NCBI GenBank assembly: GCA_963704005.1
Contig: CAVPGJ010000001.1
Span: forward strand, 806,001-870,000
DNA from: AC-32 sp963704005
GTDB taxonomy: Bacteria; Actinomycetota; Thermoleophilia; Gaiellales; Gaiellaceae
Direction: 5' to 3'
DNA: 64,000 nt
A program made the position numbers and the translations under genes. Position 1 is the first letter of the stretch. The number at the start of each line of letters is the position of its first letter. The notes under the pieces are model-generated. The model ran no database searches. It was not told where the DNA came from and saw nothing but the letters and a program-made list of their open reading frames with translations. Shown piece after piece: positions 15,329-23,218 of this stretch.

Positions 15329-16307
15329 CTTGCAGGCGGTCGCCGACGCGCTTCGCTCCCACGACCGCTTCTTGCTGGTCACCCACGAGGCCCCCGACGG
15401 CGACGCTCTGGGCTCGATCCTGGCTACGAAGCTCGCGCTGGACTCGCTCGGCAAGGACACGGTGATGTACCTGTACGGCGACGCGCCGCTGCCGCCCGAG
15501 TACTCGTTCATGGCCGTCGGGGAGCTGCGGCGGGAGCCGCCGCCGGACTCGGCCGAGCGGGTGCTGGTCGCGCTCGACTGCGCGAACAAGGAGCGCCTCG
15601 GCCCGGACCCGAGCCTGCTCGAGGAAGCGCCGCTGACGATCGACATCGACCATCACCACGACAACACGCGCTTCGGCGCCGTCACGCTCGTCGTGCCCGA
15701 CGCCTCGTCGACCGGGGAGGTGCTGCGCGACGTCTTCGCGGAGCTCGGCGTCGAGCTGACCCCGGAGATCGCACAGGCGCTCTACGTCGCGCTCGCGACC
15801 GACACCGGCCGCTTCGCGCACACGAACACGACCCCGAAAGCCTTCCGCCTGGCGGCCGAGCTCGTCGAGGCCGGCGCCGACGTGCACCTGATCTTCCAGG
15901 CGCTCTACGAATCGGTCGACTTCATCAAGTTCAAGCTGACCGGGAAGGCGGCCGAGCGGGCGCAGGTGTTCGAGGGCGGGCGGCTCGTGATCTCCTACCT
16001 GGAGCGGAGCGACTTCACGGAGCTGGGCGCGTCCGAGGCCTACGCCGAGGGCGTGATCGACTCTCTCCGCGCGATCGACGGGGCCGAGATGGTCGCGTTG
16101 ATCCGCGAGCCGCCGCGCCGCGACGGCGCACCGGCGCGCAAGGTGAGTCTCCGGTCGTCGGTGGACGAGATCGACGTCTCCGCGATTGCGCGCAAGTCCG
16201 GCGGCGGCGGCCACCGCCCAGCCGCCGGCTTCTCTAGCGATGCGTCAATCGAGGAGATCGCCGACTTCATCCATCGGGAGTTCGCCCGTGCCGCCGCGGG
16301 CGCTTAG
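15321..16307 (+). CDS. nrnA: DHH-family bifunctional oligoribonuclease/PAP phosphatase
   Basis: 328 residues. DHH subdomain motifs are seen in order: THEAPDGDALGS, a central VALDC segment, DIDHHHDNTRFG and ATDTGRF, with a C-terminal DHHA1 domain ending in KSGGGGHRPAAGF. NrnA degrades nanoRNAs and dephosphorylates pAp in other bacteria. ATG 15321 overlaps the rbfA stop (ATGAGTGA); ATG 15297 is an in-frame alternative eight codons upstream. Confidence 0.92.
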   Translation: MSDLQAVADALRSHDRFLLVTHEAPDGDALGSILATKLALDSLGKDTVMYLYGDAPLPPEYSFMAVGELRREPPPDSAERVLVALDCANKERLGPDPSLLEEAPLTIDIDHHHDNTRFGAVTLVVPDASSTGEVLRDVFAELGVELTPEIAQALYVALATDTGRFAHTNTTPKAFRLAAELVEAGADVHLIFQALYESVDFIKFKLTGKAAERAQVFEGGRLVISYLERSDFTELGASEAYAEGVIDSLRAIDGAEMVALIREPPRRDGAPARKVSLRSSVDEIDVSAIARKSGGGGHRPAAGFSSDASIEEIADFIHREFARAAAGA

Positions 16308-16971
16308 CCCGAGCGGCGTCCTGCTGATCGACAAGCCGGAGGGGCCGTCCTCGTTCGGCGTTGTCGCGGAGGTGCGCCGGCGGACGGGCGCGCGCACCGG
16401 GCACGCCGGAACACTCGATCCGTTTGCGTCGGGGCTCCTGCTGGTGTTGTCCGGAGCGGCAACTAAGCTCGCGTCATGCTTCGTCGGGCTCGACAAGCGC
16501 TACGTCACCGAGGTCGACCTCACGGCCCGGACGTCGACCGGCGACCGCGAGGGCGAGGTCGTCGAGTGCCTGGAGGCGCCGGAGAGAGAAGAGCTCGAGC
16601 GGCGGCTCGCGGGCCTCCGCGGCGAGATCGAACTGCCGGTCCCGGCTGCGTCGGCGGTCAAGATCGGCGGTGAGCGGGCCTACCGGTTGCACCGGCGCGG
16701 CGTTCTCGTCGAGATGCCGCTGCGGCGCTCCAGGGTGGACGCGCTCGACGTCATCTCCTATAGCGACGGCGTTGTCCGGCTCGACTTGCGGGTCAGCTCG
16801 GGAACCTATGTCCGGGCGATCGCCGAGGCGCTCGGCGGGCACTGCGCGACGCTGCGGCGGACGGAAATCGGGTCGTTCCGAGTCGACGAGGCCGATCCGG
16901 AGCGGGTGATCCCGGCGGAGGAGGCGCTCGAACGGATCGGGCAGCCGACGGGCTCGCGCCCCGGATCGTGA
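16288..16971 (+). CDS. truB: tRNA pseudouridine(55) synthase TruB
   Basis: 227 residues. It makes pseudouridine 55 in the T-loop of tRNA. The catalytic loop is GHAGTLDPFASGLLLV with the nucleophilic Asp in TLDP; also KRYVTEVDLTARTSTGDREG and VSSGTYVRAIAEALG. It is shorter than Escherichia coli TruB because little or no PUA domain follows. GTG 16288 is 19 nt inside the end of the DHH gene, in a different frame. Confidence 0.93.
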   Translation: MPPRALSPSGVLLIDKPEGPSSFGVVAEVRRRTGARTGHAGTLDPFASGLLLVLSGAATKLASCFVGLDKRYVTEVDLTARTSTGDREGEVVECLEAPEREELERRLAGLRGEIELPVPAASAVKIGGERAYRLHRRGVLVEMPLRRSRVDALDVISYSDGVVRLDLRVSSGTYVRAIAEALGGHCATLRRTEIGSFRVDEADPERVIPAEEALERIGQPTGSRPGS

Positions 16972-17873
16972 GGGTCGAGCGGGAGCGGGCCCGGCTCGGC
17001 GGCGGACGGCGCGCCGTGGCGATCGGCACCTTCGACGGTGTCCACCTCGGCCATCGACAGCTACTCGCGGCTGCGGTCGCCTCAGGCCTGTCGCCGACGG
17101 TCGTCACCTTCGACCCGCATCCGCGGATCGCCTTCGGGTACGAGGTCGAGCTCCTGACGACCCTCGAGCGGCGCCTCGAGCTGGTCGCGGAAGCGGGCAT
17201 CGTCGACGCCCTGGTGGTCGACTTCGACCTGAAGTTTGCGCAGCTCGAGCCGGAGGCGTTCGTCGAGGCCTTCCTGCGGCCACTCGGAACCGAGGTGGTC
17301 GTCGCCGGAGCCGACTTTCGCTTCGGCCGTGGACGCAGCGGCGATCTCGCGCTGCTCGGCCGCCTGGGCTTCGACGTCCGCACCGTCCCACTCGTCGAAG
17401 GGGTCTCTTCGAGCCGAATCCGCGATCTGCTGCGAGCCGGCGAGATCGAGCGGGCAGCTCGCCTGCTCGGCCGTGCGCCCGAGGTCGAGGGCCTGGTGGT
17501 CGCCGGCGACGCACGCGGAGGCACGCTGGGGTTTCCGACCGCCAACCTGCGGGTCGACCCGGAGCTGCTCGTCCCTGCGCACGGCATCTACGCCGGTGCC
17601 GCAGACGGCCATCGTGCAGCCATCTCGATCGGGACGAACCCGCACTACGGCGGGGAGGAGCGGCGCGTCGAGGCGTTCCTGCTCGACTTCTCGGGCGATC
17701 TCTACGGCCGGAAGCTCGTGCTCGAGCTGTGGCAGCGCTTGCGCGACGAGGCAGTGTTCGCGAGCGAGGAGGAGCTGGTCGCAGAGATCGCCCGGGACGT
17801 CGAGCAAACGCGGGCTGCGCGGCCGCCTCTGGAGGCGGCTTGGCCAGAAGAAGGTGCCGAAACCGACGGATAG
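16968..17873 (+). CDS. ribF: Bifunctional riboflavin kinase / FAD synthetase
   Basis: 301 residues. N-terminal FMN adenylyltransferase domain with IGTFDGVHLGHRQLL, VTFDPHP and the SSSRIRDLLRAG motif; C-terminal flavokinase domain with GGTLGFPTANL, HGIYAG and the SIGTNPHYGG segment. It converts riboflavin to FMN and FAD. The GTG start overlaps the truB stop (GTGA), and the gene ends the rimP-to-ribF cluster. It faces the gamma-glutamyltransferase gene; no clear terminator hairpin is visible in the 57-bp gap. Confidence 0.95.
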   Translation: MRVERERARLGGGRRAVAIGTFDGVHLGHRQLLAAAVASGLSPTVVTFDPHPRIAFGYEVELLTTLERRLELVAEAGIVDALVVDFDLKFAQLEPEAFVEAFLRPLGTEVVVAGADFRFGRGRSGDLALLGRLGFDVRTVPLVEGVSSSRIRDLLRAGEIERAARLLGRAPEVEGLVVAGDARGGTLGFPTANLRVDPELLVPAHGIYAGAADGHRAAISIGTNPHYGGEERRVEAFLLDFSGDLYGRKLVLELWQRLRDEAVFASEEELVAEIARDVEQTRAARPPLEAAWPEEGAETDG

Positions 17874-17930
17874 TTCTGGCAAGTTTCCGCACTTTGTGGA
17901 ATCTGCTGCAACTACGTCGGCTGGCGTCGA

Positions 17931-19322
17931 TCAAGGCTGACGCAGCGTCGCGGCGGCCCCGCTTCGTCGCGGATCGCCGGCCGCGCCCGTCCGCGCCACG
18001 GCGCTGACCCCGCCGAAGTAATGGTGCTGCTGCGGCCAGACACGGACGTCGTAGCCGGCCGCCTCCAGGGTGCGGGCCACGTCCGCGTCGAACCCCGGCT
18101 CGAGCTGCACGATGCGCGCCGCCGCGTGTAGACGCGGGCGGGAGACGGCGTCCTGTGGATCGAGCCCCTCGTCGAGGATTCCCCCGGCGACCTGTACGAG
18201 GGCGCTGCGCAGCCTGGTACCTCCCGCCGCGCCGATCGCGAGGACGAGCCCGCCGGGATCGAGAGCGAGGCTCGGAGCCATCATGCTCCCCATCCGCTCG
18301 CCGGGCTCGAGCGGCCCGCGGATCAGGTCGCTCTCGCCGAGCATGCTGTTCAGGTGCAGGTCGAGCCCCGGCAGGAAGTCACCGGAGCCGAGGCCGAGGC
18401 TGGTCGTCAGCACGCAGGCGTTCCCGTCGGGATCGACGGTCGTGAGGCTCGTCGTGTGACCGTTGCCCGGCCGGCCGTCCAGTGTCCCGACGAGGGCGAG
18501 AGCCCGCTCCGCCGGGCTCAGGCCCGCAAGCACCGGCAGCCGGGCCAGCGTCTCCGGCACGCCGGAAAGGTCGCCGCGGGTGAAGAACCGCGTCCCCGAA
18601 TACGCGATCTCGACCGGTTCCACCCAGCGGCCGCGGTAGGCATGCAGGTCCTCACGGGTGACCAGTCCCCCGCGCTCGTCCATCAGCTCCAGGAGGGCCT
18701 CCGCGAGCGCGCCGCGATATGCACTCTCGGACCCTTCGGCGGCCAGCAGCTCGAGGGCCCGAACGAGGCCCGGCTGCTCGAGCATGGCTCCAGCGGTCAA
18801 GAGCTTTCCGCCAGGGGAGTAGATCCGCGCCCCTTCGTTCATCGTCATGACAGGCGCCAGCATCGCCAGACAGGAAGCGTGGGCCGGTGGCAACGTCGTG
18901 CCGGTCTCGGCCAGGCGCAGAGCGGGCTCGACGACCCGCTGCCACGGAAGCCGGCCGTGCTCGGCGTGGAGCAGGCCGAGGCCCGCCGGAAGGCCGGGGA
19001 CGCCGCAGGAGGCGATCCCGACCGCGTAGTGGACGAGCTCGGTGCCGAACGGAACCTCGAGCTCGATCAATTCGGCCCGCCGACCAGGCTTGGCGCCCAG
19101 ACCCGGGACTGTGACAAAGCAGTCGAGATTCCGGGCCGTGCCCGAGGCAGCGTCGTAGTAAATCGCGTGACCGCCGCCGAGCAGTCCGGTCATCACCGTC
19201 TCCGCGACACACGACGCGAGGCCGGCACCGACCGCGGCGTCTGCGGCGGTCCCACCGGCGGCGAGCACTTCGATTCCCACGTCGACGGTCGCGGGGTGTC
19301 CCGCTGCGATCCCGGCTCGCAT
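17931..19322 (-). CDS. ggt: Gamma-glutamyltransferase family protein
   Basis: 463 residues from ATG 19322. N-terminal nucleophile hydrolase of the GGT family: conserved GIAAGHP start, GGTAADAAVGAGLASCVAE, GLGGG-like HAIYYD segment, and the nucleophile Thr in GHTTSLTTVDPDGNACVLTT, then GSMMAPSLAL and GAAGGTRL. GGTs transfer or hydrolyse gamma-glutamyl groups, for instance of glutathione. No signal peptide from this start, so it is probably cytoplasmic. It is shorter than secreted GGTs. Divergent from the BMP lipoprotein gene with 37 bp between starts. Confidence 0.88.
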   Translation of the reverse strand: MRAGIAAGHPATVDVGIEVLAAGGTAADAAVGAGLASCVAETVMTGLLGGGHAIYYDAASGTARNLDCFVTVPGLGAKPGRRAELIELEVPFGTELVHYAVGIASCGVPGLPAGLGLLHAEHGRLPWQRVVEPALRLAETGTTLPPAHASCLAMLAPVMTMNEGARIYSPGGKLLTAGAMLEQPGLVRALELLAAEGSESAYRGALAEALLELMDERGGLVTREDLHAYRGRWVEPVEIAYSGTRFFTRGDLSGVPETLARLPVLAGLSPAERALALVGTLDGRPGNGHTTSLTTVDPDGNACVLTTSLGLGSGDFLPGLDLHLNSMLGESDLIRGPLEPGERMGSMMAPSLALDPGGLVLAIGAAGGTRLRSALVQVAGGILDEGLDPQDAVSRPRLHAAARIVQLEPGFDADVARTLEAAGYDVRVWPQQHHYFGGVSAVARTGAAGDPRRSGAAATLRQP

Positions 19323-19359
19323 TGACGGAATCCTGACCGCTGCTAAGGTCGCCACGAGG

Positions 19360-20358
19360 ATGAAGCGCGCAACGCTGGCGGTTGCGGCCTTGCTACTGGC
19401 CGCGTGCCTGGCTGCGACGGGCGGGCGCGCCACGGGGAAGCGGCAGCCGCGGATCGGGTTCGTGGTCGCCTCCGGAACGGTGCCGTCCAAGCGCACGCTC
19501 GACGGCCAGTCGCTCGCCGGCTTCCTCAAAGCGGAGCGGCAGCTCGACTTCCAGGGCCGCGTCGTCTACGTCGGGCCGACGGAGGATCCCGACGGAGTCA
19601 TGACCTTCCTCGCCCGCCAGAACTACGACCTGATCCTCGTCGCCGTCCCGCGGATCGACATCGTCTATGCCGTCGCCCGCAAGTTCCCCCACGTGCGGTT
19701 CTTCCCGGTCGACATGGCGCGCCAGGGACCACCTCACAAGCCGAAGAACGTCCAGGGCGCGGTCTATCGCGACGAGGAGGCGGGCTACCTCGCCGGCTAC
19801 CTGGCGGCGCTGGTCGAAAACCGCACGCCGGGCAAGCACGTGATCAGCGCGGTCGGCGGCATTCCCTTCGAGGGCGTCAACAGGTGGACCGTTGGCTATC
19901 GGGCGGGCGCGAAGAAGGCCGATCCGAAGGTCACTGTGAAGGTCGGCTACAGCTCCGACTTCAAGAACCCCTCGAAGTGCAGGCGGGTGGCGGCACGGCA
20001 GCTGGCAGAAGGCTCTGGGGTCATCCTCAACGTGGCCGGCACCTGCGGCCTCGGCGCGCTCAGGGCAGCAAAGGAAGCGGGAGCCTGGGGCATCGGCGTC
20101 GACGTCGACCAGGCGTACCTCGGCCCCCACATGCTCACGAGCGCGCTCATGAAGCTCGACAAGGGAACGTTCGAGGTGGTGCAGAGATTCGTGCACGGCA
20201 AGCTGGCGGCGCACCGGAACACCGTCTTCGACCTACGCAACGGCGGTGTCGGGCTCGGGCGAACCAGCTCCAAGGTCGAGCGCTCGCTCCGCCTCAGGGT
20301 CGACGCGATCCGGAAGGCGATCATCGCCGGCAAGATCCGGGTGCCGCCTCCTACCTAA
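19360..20358 (+). CDS. BMP/PnrA-family substrate-binding protein (orphan)
   Basis: 332 residues with an N-terminal signal peptide (LAVAALLLAACLAATGG; the Cys may be lipidated, though the -1 Ala/-3 pattern is only fair). The mature part is a BMP family periplasmic-binding fold: GFVVASGTVPSKRTLDGQSL, the ISAVGGIPFEGVNRWTVGYR block, and the GIGVDVDQAYLGPHMLTSAL block. BMP proteins bind nucleosides or similar ligands for ABC importers. No transporter genes adjoin, unlike the paralogue at 38615-39676. Overlaps the convergent SARP gene end by 8 bp. Confidence 0.87.
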   Translation: MKRATLAVAALLLAACLAATGGRATGKRQPRIGFVVASGTVPSKRTLDGQSLAGFLKAERQLDFQGRVVYVGPTEDPDGVMTFLARQNYDLILVAVPRIDIVYAVARKFPHVRFFPVDMARQGPPHKPKNVQGAVYRDEEAGYLAGYLAALVENRTPGKHVISAVGGIPFEGVNRWTVGYRAGAKKADPKVTVKVGYSSDFKNPSKCRRVAARQLAEGSGVILNVAGTCGLGALRAAKEAGAWGIGVDVDQAYLGPHMLTSALMKLDKGTFEVVQRFVHGKLAAHRNTVFDLRNGGVGLGRTSSKVERSLRLRVDAIRKAIIAGKIRVPPPT

Positions 20359-22114
20359 CCCGCTCACGCTGGGTGCCTACCCACACGGCGCCCTCGCCTG
20401 CGGCGACCGAGATCGGGTGCGGCGCGACCCACACCACCCGCGTCGCGAGCTCGCTCGATGGGTCGATCCGCCACAGGTAGCCGGAGTTGGGCCCGATCGT
20501 CCAGAGCGCTCTTGGCCCGACGCTGAGTCCGGCTGGGTACCCGGGGACGGTGAACGGGATCGCGCCCTGGGGTGCGAGCGTGGTCGAGTCGAGATGCAAG
20601 ACGTCCGGCTTGCGGTCCCCATAGCCGATCAACCAGAGCGAGCCGCGGTGGAGCACGGGGAACTGGCCGAGCTCCGACAGATCTCGCTCCGCTGTGACCT
20701 TCGGCGTGGTCGTGTCGATGCGCAGCACGCGCTCGTTCAGCTGCGTCACCCAGACGGCTCCGCGGCCGGCGACCAACCCCTGCGGGTTGTTCACGGTGAG
20801 CCAGGTCCTCGCCTCGTTGGTGTCCGGGTCGATTCGGAGAAGCGTGTTCCCGCGCGTCGCCCAGACGCTCCCGGCGCCGGTCGCAACGAGGAAGACGGGC
20901 CTCGGCAGGACGCCGCTACCACCCCCGCCAAGCTTGATGGAGGCGTCCGGCACGTTCTGCTTCGGGTCGATCCGCGTCAGGGTCTCGCCGTTTCCGCCCG
21001 CGACCCAGACAGAGCCGAAGCCGACGGCGACGTCCGCCACGCGGGTGCCGAGCCCGATCGAGGTCACGGCTTTGGTCTTCGGGTCGATGCGGACGAGCGT
21101 CTGCTGGTCGGGGTTCGCGACCCAGACCGCGCCTTCGCCGACGGCGATCGCGGTGGGACGCCCGCCGACCGGCACGGCCGCCTCGACCTTGCCGGTGTCC
21201 GGGTCGACCGCCGCGACCGAGTTCGGCTCGACCGTGACGGCGTCCGAGCCGCCGGTGACCCCGAGCACGATGGCTGCGATCGCGCCCGCGAGGAGGATCG
21301 CTCCCACAACGACGGCGAGGCGAGCCCGGCCCGGTCTGCGCCTGCCGACGGCAGGCGCGTCGGCCCGCGGCGGAGGAGGCGGTGGAGCGAGAGCCGGATC
21401 GTGCTCGAGGATCCCCTTCTCGAGGCGCCGTAGCTCCTCGCCCGGCTCGAGGCCGAGCTCCTCGGCGAGCAGGGTTCGCCCTCGCCGGTAGACGTCGAGC
21501 GCCTCCGCCTGGCGGCCCGACTGGTAGAGCGCGAGCATCAGCTGGGCGCGGCGCCGCTCTCGCAGCGGCTCCTCGCGGACGAGCGCCTCCAGCTCGGGCA
21601 GGAGCTCGGCGTGGCGGCCGAGCTCGAGGTCGGCGTCGATCCGCTGCTCGACCGCCGAGGCCCGCTGCTCCTCGAGGTGTGCGCGCTCCGGGCGGGCGAC
21701 CGAGTCGTCGAGGTCGGCGAGCGGCGGGCCGCGCCACAGGCCCAGTGCCTCCCGCAGCTTCTCGGCGGAGCCTTCGGCGTCGAGACCGCGCGCTTCGGCG
21801 ACGAGCTGCTCGAACCGCTCGAGATCGAGGCAGCCGGGATCGACGCGGGCGAGGTAGCCGGGCGCCTGCGTGACGATCCCGTCCCGGCCGACGGCCTTCC
21901 GCAACTGGGAGACGTGAACCTGGAGCGCCGTCGAGGCGGTGTCGGGCGGCGATCCGTCCCAGAGCTCGTCGATCAATCGATCGCGCGAGACGACACGATT
22001 TGCTTGCAGCAGCAGGAGCGCAAGCAGCGCTCGTTGCTTCGAGCCTCCTAGTGCGATCGGGCGCCCGTCCTCGGCAGCTTCGAGCGAGCCGAGAATCCGG
22101 TAGTCGATGCGCGT
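20351..22114 (-). CDS. Membrane-tethered SARP/AfsR-type regulator with extracytoplasmic beta-propeller
   Basis: 587 residues when started at the ACG codon 22114. N-terminal OmpR-like winged helix (RIDYRILGSLEAAEDGRPIA, SKQRALLALLLLQANRVVS; about 1-95), bacterial transcriptional activation domain (about 100-240, DLELGRHAELLPELEALV), one transmembrane helix (about 266-287) and a C-terminal domain of repeated GxGAVWVAN/IDP units forming a beta-propeller outside the membrane. SARPs activate genes via 11-bp-spaced direct repeats. No ATG, GTG or TTG exists in frame upstream of residue 47; a perfect AAAGGAGG lies 5 nt before ACG 22114, suggesting a non-canonical start or an ATG-to-ACG change. Confidence 0.85.
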   Translation of the reverse strand, partial: TRIDYRILGSLEAAEDGRPIALGGSKQRALLALLLLQANRVVSRDRLIDELWDGSPPDTASTALQVHVSQLRKAVGRDGIVTQAPGYLARVDPGCLDLERFEQLVAEARGLDAEGSAEKLREALGLWRGPPLADLDDSVARPERAHLEEQRASAVEQRIDADLELGRHAELLPELEALVREEPLRERRRAQLMLALYQSGRQAEALDVYRRGRTLLAEELGLEPGEELRRLEKGILEHDPALAPPPPPPRADAPAVGRRRPGRARLAVVVGAILLAGAIAAIVLGVTGGSDAVTVEPNSVAAVDPDTGKVEAAVPVGGRPTAIAVGEGAVWVANPDQQTLVRIDPKTKAVTSIGLGTRVADVAVGFGSVWVAGGNGETLTRIDPKQNVPDASIKLGGGGSGVLPRPVFLVATGAGSVWATRGNTLLRIDPDTNEARTWLTVNNPQGLVAGRGAVWVTQLNERVLRIDTTTPKVTAERDLSELGQFPVLHRGSLWLIGYGDRKPDVLHLDSTTLAPQGAIPFTVPGYPAGLSVGPRALWTIGPNSGYLWRIDPSSELATRVVWVAPHPISVAAGEGAVWVGTQRERVR

Positions 22115-22122
22115 GTCCGCCT

Positions 22123-22162
22123 CCTTTAGGGGCCCTTTAGGTCCCGAGAAGGGTTCTTTTAG
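22123..22162. promoter_or_regulatory. SARP-type operator: 11-bp-periodic direct repeats
   Basis: Heptamers CCTTTAG at 22123-22129, CCTTTAG at 22134-22140 and CTTTTAG at 22156-22162 start 11 and 22 bp apart, one and two helical turns. Streptomyces SARPs bind direct repeats with just this spacing. The site lies between the SARP gene and the divergent secreted-protein gene; the first copy overlaps the SARP Shine-Dalgarno, suggesting autoregulation. Confidence 0.65.
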
Positions 22163-22221
22163 CGGGTCGTGGTCCTGTCTGCAAAGGCCGCATGAGGCGG
22201 CCGCCGAGAAACGGAGGAGAC

Positions 22222-22653
22222 ATGATGATCACCACCACCACCAGGAAGATCGCGACGGTTCTCGCGGCGCTCGTCGTCCTGGCGGCCGCAGGCGGGGTCG
22301 CGCAGGCGGCGACGTCGAAGCCGTCCGGGATGTCGCAGGCGGAGTACCGGGCGCTGTTGGCCCGGAGCGCGGGCCTGAACGAGCGGTACCGCTTCGGTGC
22401 CTGGAAGGGCGTGCCCGAAGGCCTGTCGCCTGCCGAGTACCGGGCGCTGATGCTTCGCAGCGAGGCCCTGAACAAGCAGTACGGCCTCGGCAAGTGGGCC
22501 GCCTCGGCCCAGACGCAGGTCTCCACGCACGGGTTCGCGTGGGGAACCTTCGGGATCGGTGCGGTTGCGATGCTCGGGCTCGTCCTGCTGGCCGGCGGCA
22601 CGGTCGTCGGCAGCCGGCGCGGCCGCGAAGCCCCTCGCGTCAGCACTTCGTAG
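22222..22653 (+). CDS. Secreted/membrane protein with two 27-residue repeats
   Basis: 143 residues from ATG 22222 (tandem ATG ATG; GGAGGAG 7 nt upstream). A signal peptide (KIATVLAALVVLAAAGGVAQAA) is followed by two near-identical units, GMSQAEYRALLARSAGLNER and GLSPAEYRALMLRSEALNKQ, each continuing to an aromatic G-x-W motif (FGAWKG, LGKWAA). A C-terminal transmembrane helix (IGAVAMLGLVLLAGGTVVGS) and basic tail end it. No known family. The divergent SARP regulator and shared repeats imply it is the SARP target, perhaps part of a surface sensor pair. Confidence 0.82.
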   Translation: MMITTTTRKIATVLAALVVLAAAGGVAQAATSKPSGMSQAEYRALLARSAGLNERYRFGAWKGVPEGLSPAEYRALMLRSEALNKQYGLGKWAASAQTQVSTHGFAWGTFGIGAVAMLGLVLLAGGTVVGSRRGREAPRVSTS

Positions 22654-22734
22654 CTGCCCCAACGGGCAACCATCGCTCTCGGCTTCTTGATTTGGGCCGG
22701 GGGCGATGCCGTCTCTTCATGCGGTTGTGCGCCG

Positions 22735-22745
22735 GTTGCTACCCT
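22735..22745 (+). promoter_or_regulatory. Extended -10 promoter of rpsO
   Basis: GTTGCTACCCT: TGC directly before TACCCT, matching GTTGCTATCCT before rimP in 10 of 11 positions. Start of transcription would be near 22752. Confidence 0.5.
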
Positions 22746-22751
22746 TCCGCG

Positions 22752-22828
22752 AGACCGCAGCCTCGGCCGTGCGCGGGTGCTTCCCCGCGGCGCGCTTGGA
22801 CTGCGGAGTCACGTTAGAAGGAGACGGT
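22752..22828 (+). promoter_or_regulatory. Structured rpsO leader (candidate S15 autoregulatory RNA)
   Basis: The leader contains an outer helix CCGCAG / CTGCGG enclosing a GC-rich hairpin (GCGCGGG-TGCTT-CCCGCG region), then the Shine-Dalgarno AGAAGGAG. S15 represses its own mRNA in several phyla through unrelated leader structures; whether this one binds S15 cannot be told from sequence alone. Confidence 0.4.
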
Positions 22829-23098
22829 TTGACCCTTACCAAGGAAGCAAAGCTGGAGATCGTCGGCAAGCACGGCCGCAGCCAGGAGGACACGGGCTCG
22901 GCGCACGTGCAGGTCGCGCTCCTCACGGCACGAGTCAACGAGCTCACCGAGCACCTCCGCGCGCACCCGAAAGACCACTACTCGCGCCGCGGCCTGCTCA
23001 AGCTCGTCGGTCGGCGCCGGCGGCTGCTCCAGTACCTGCAGAAGCGCGACCTGGAGGGCTACCGGGCCTTGATCCAGGAGCTCGGCCTCCGGAGATAG
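22829..23098 (+). CDS. rpsO: 30S ribosomal protein S15
   Basis: 89 residues, the canonical S15 length. It binds the 16S rRNA central domain early in 30S assembly. Signature blocks: DTGSAHVQVALLTARVNELT and HYSRRGLLKLVGRRRRLLQY. Start is TTG 22829, with AGAAGGAG a few bases upstream; an upstream in-frame ATG (22706) would add a non-homologous extension through the leader and is rejected. Followed by pnp, the classical rpsO-pnp pair. Confidence 0.97.
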   Translation: MTLTKEAKLEIVGKHGRSQEDTGSAHVQVALLTARVNELTEHLRAHPKDHYSRRGLLKLVGRRRRLLQYLQKRDLEGYRALIQELGLRR

Positions 23099-23121
23099 AC
23101 GAAACCGAGACCAACCCGCGG

Positions 23122-23212
23122 AGGGTGGAAGTTTGAGCGAGCCCCTAGCTGAAGGCGATAGCCAGATAGCCAGGCGCTCACTCAAACCTCCACTCTCCTC
23201 ACGAAGTGGAGG
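23122..23212 (+). promoter_or_regulatory. pnp leader: long processing-type hairpin with alternative SD-sequestering helix
   Basis: Bases 23122-23142 pair with 23176-23196 in a 21-bp helix interrupted by two A-C mismatches, capped by a smaller GGC-GATA-GCC hairpin. Its 3' arm contains CCTCCACT (23187-23194), which is also a perfect 8-bp complement of AGTGGAGG (23205-23212), the pnp Shine-Dalgarno. So the arm can pair with the 5' strand (SD free) or the SD (SD blocked). In Escherichia coli the pnp leader has a long hairpin cut by RNase III and trimmed by PNPase for autoregulation; the arrangement here fits the same logic. Confidence 0.7.
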
Positions 23213-23218
23213 AATGAC

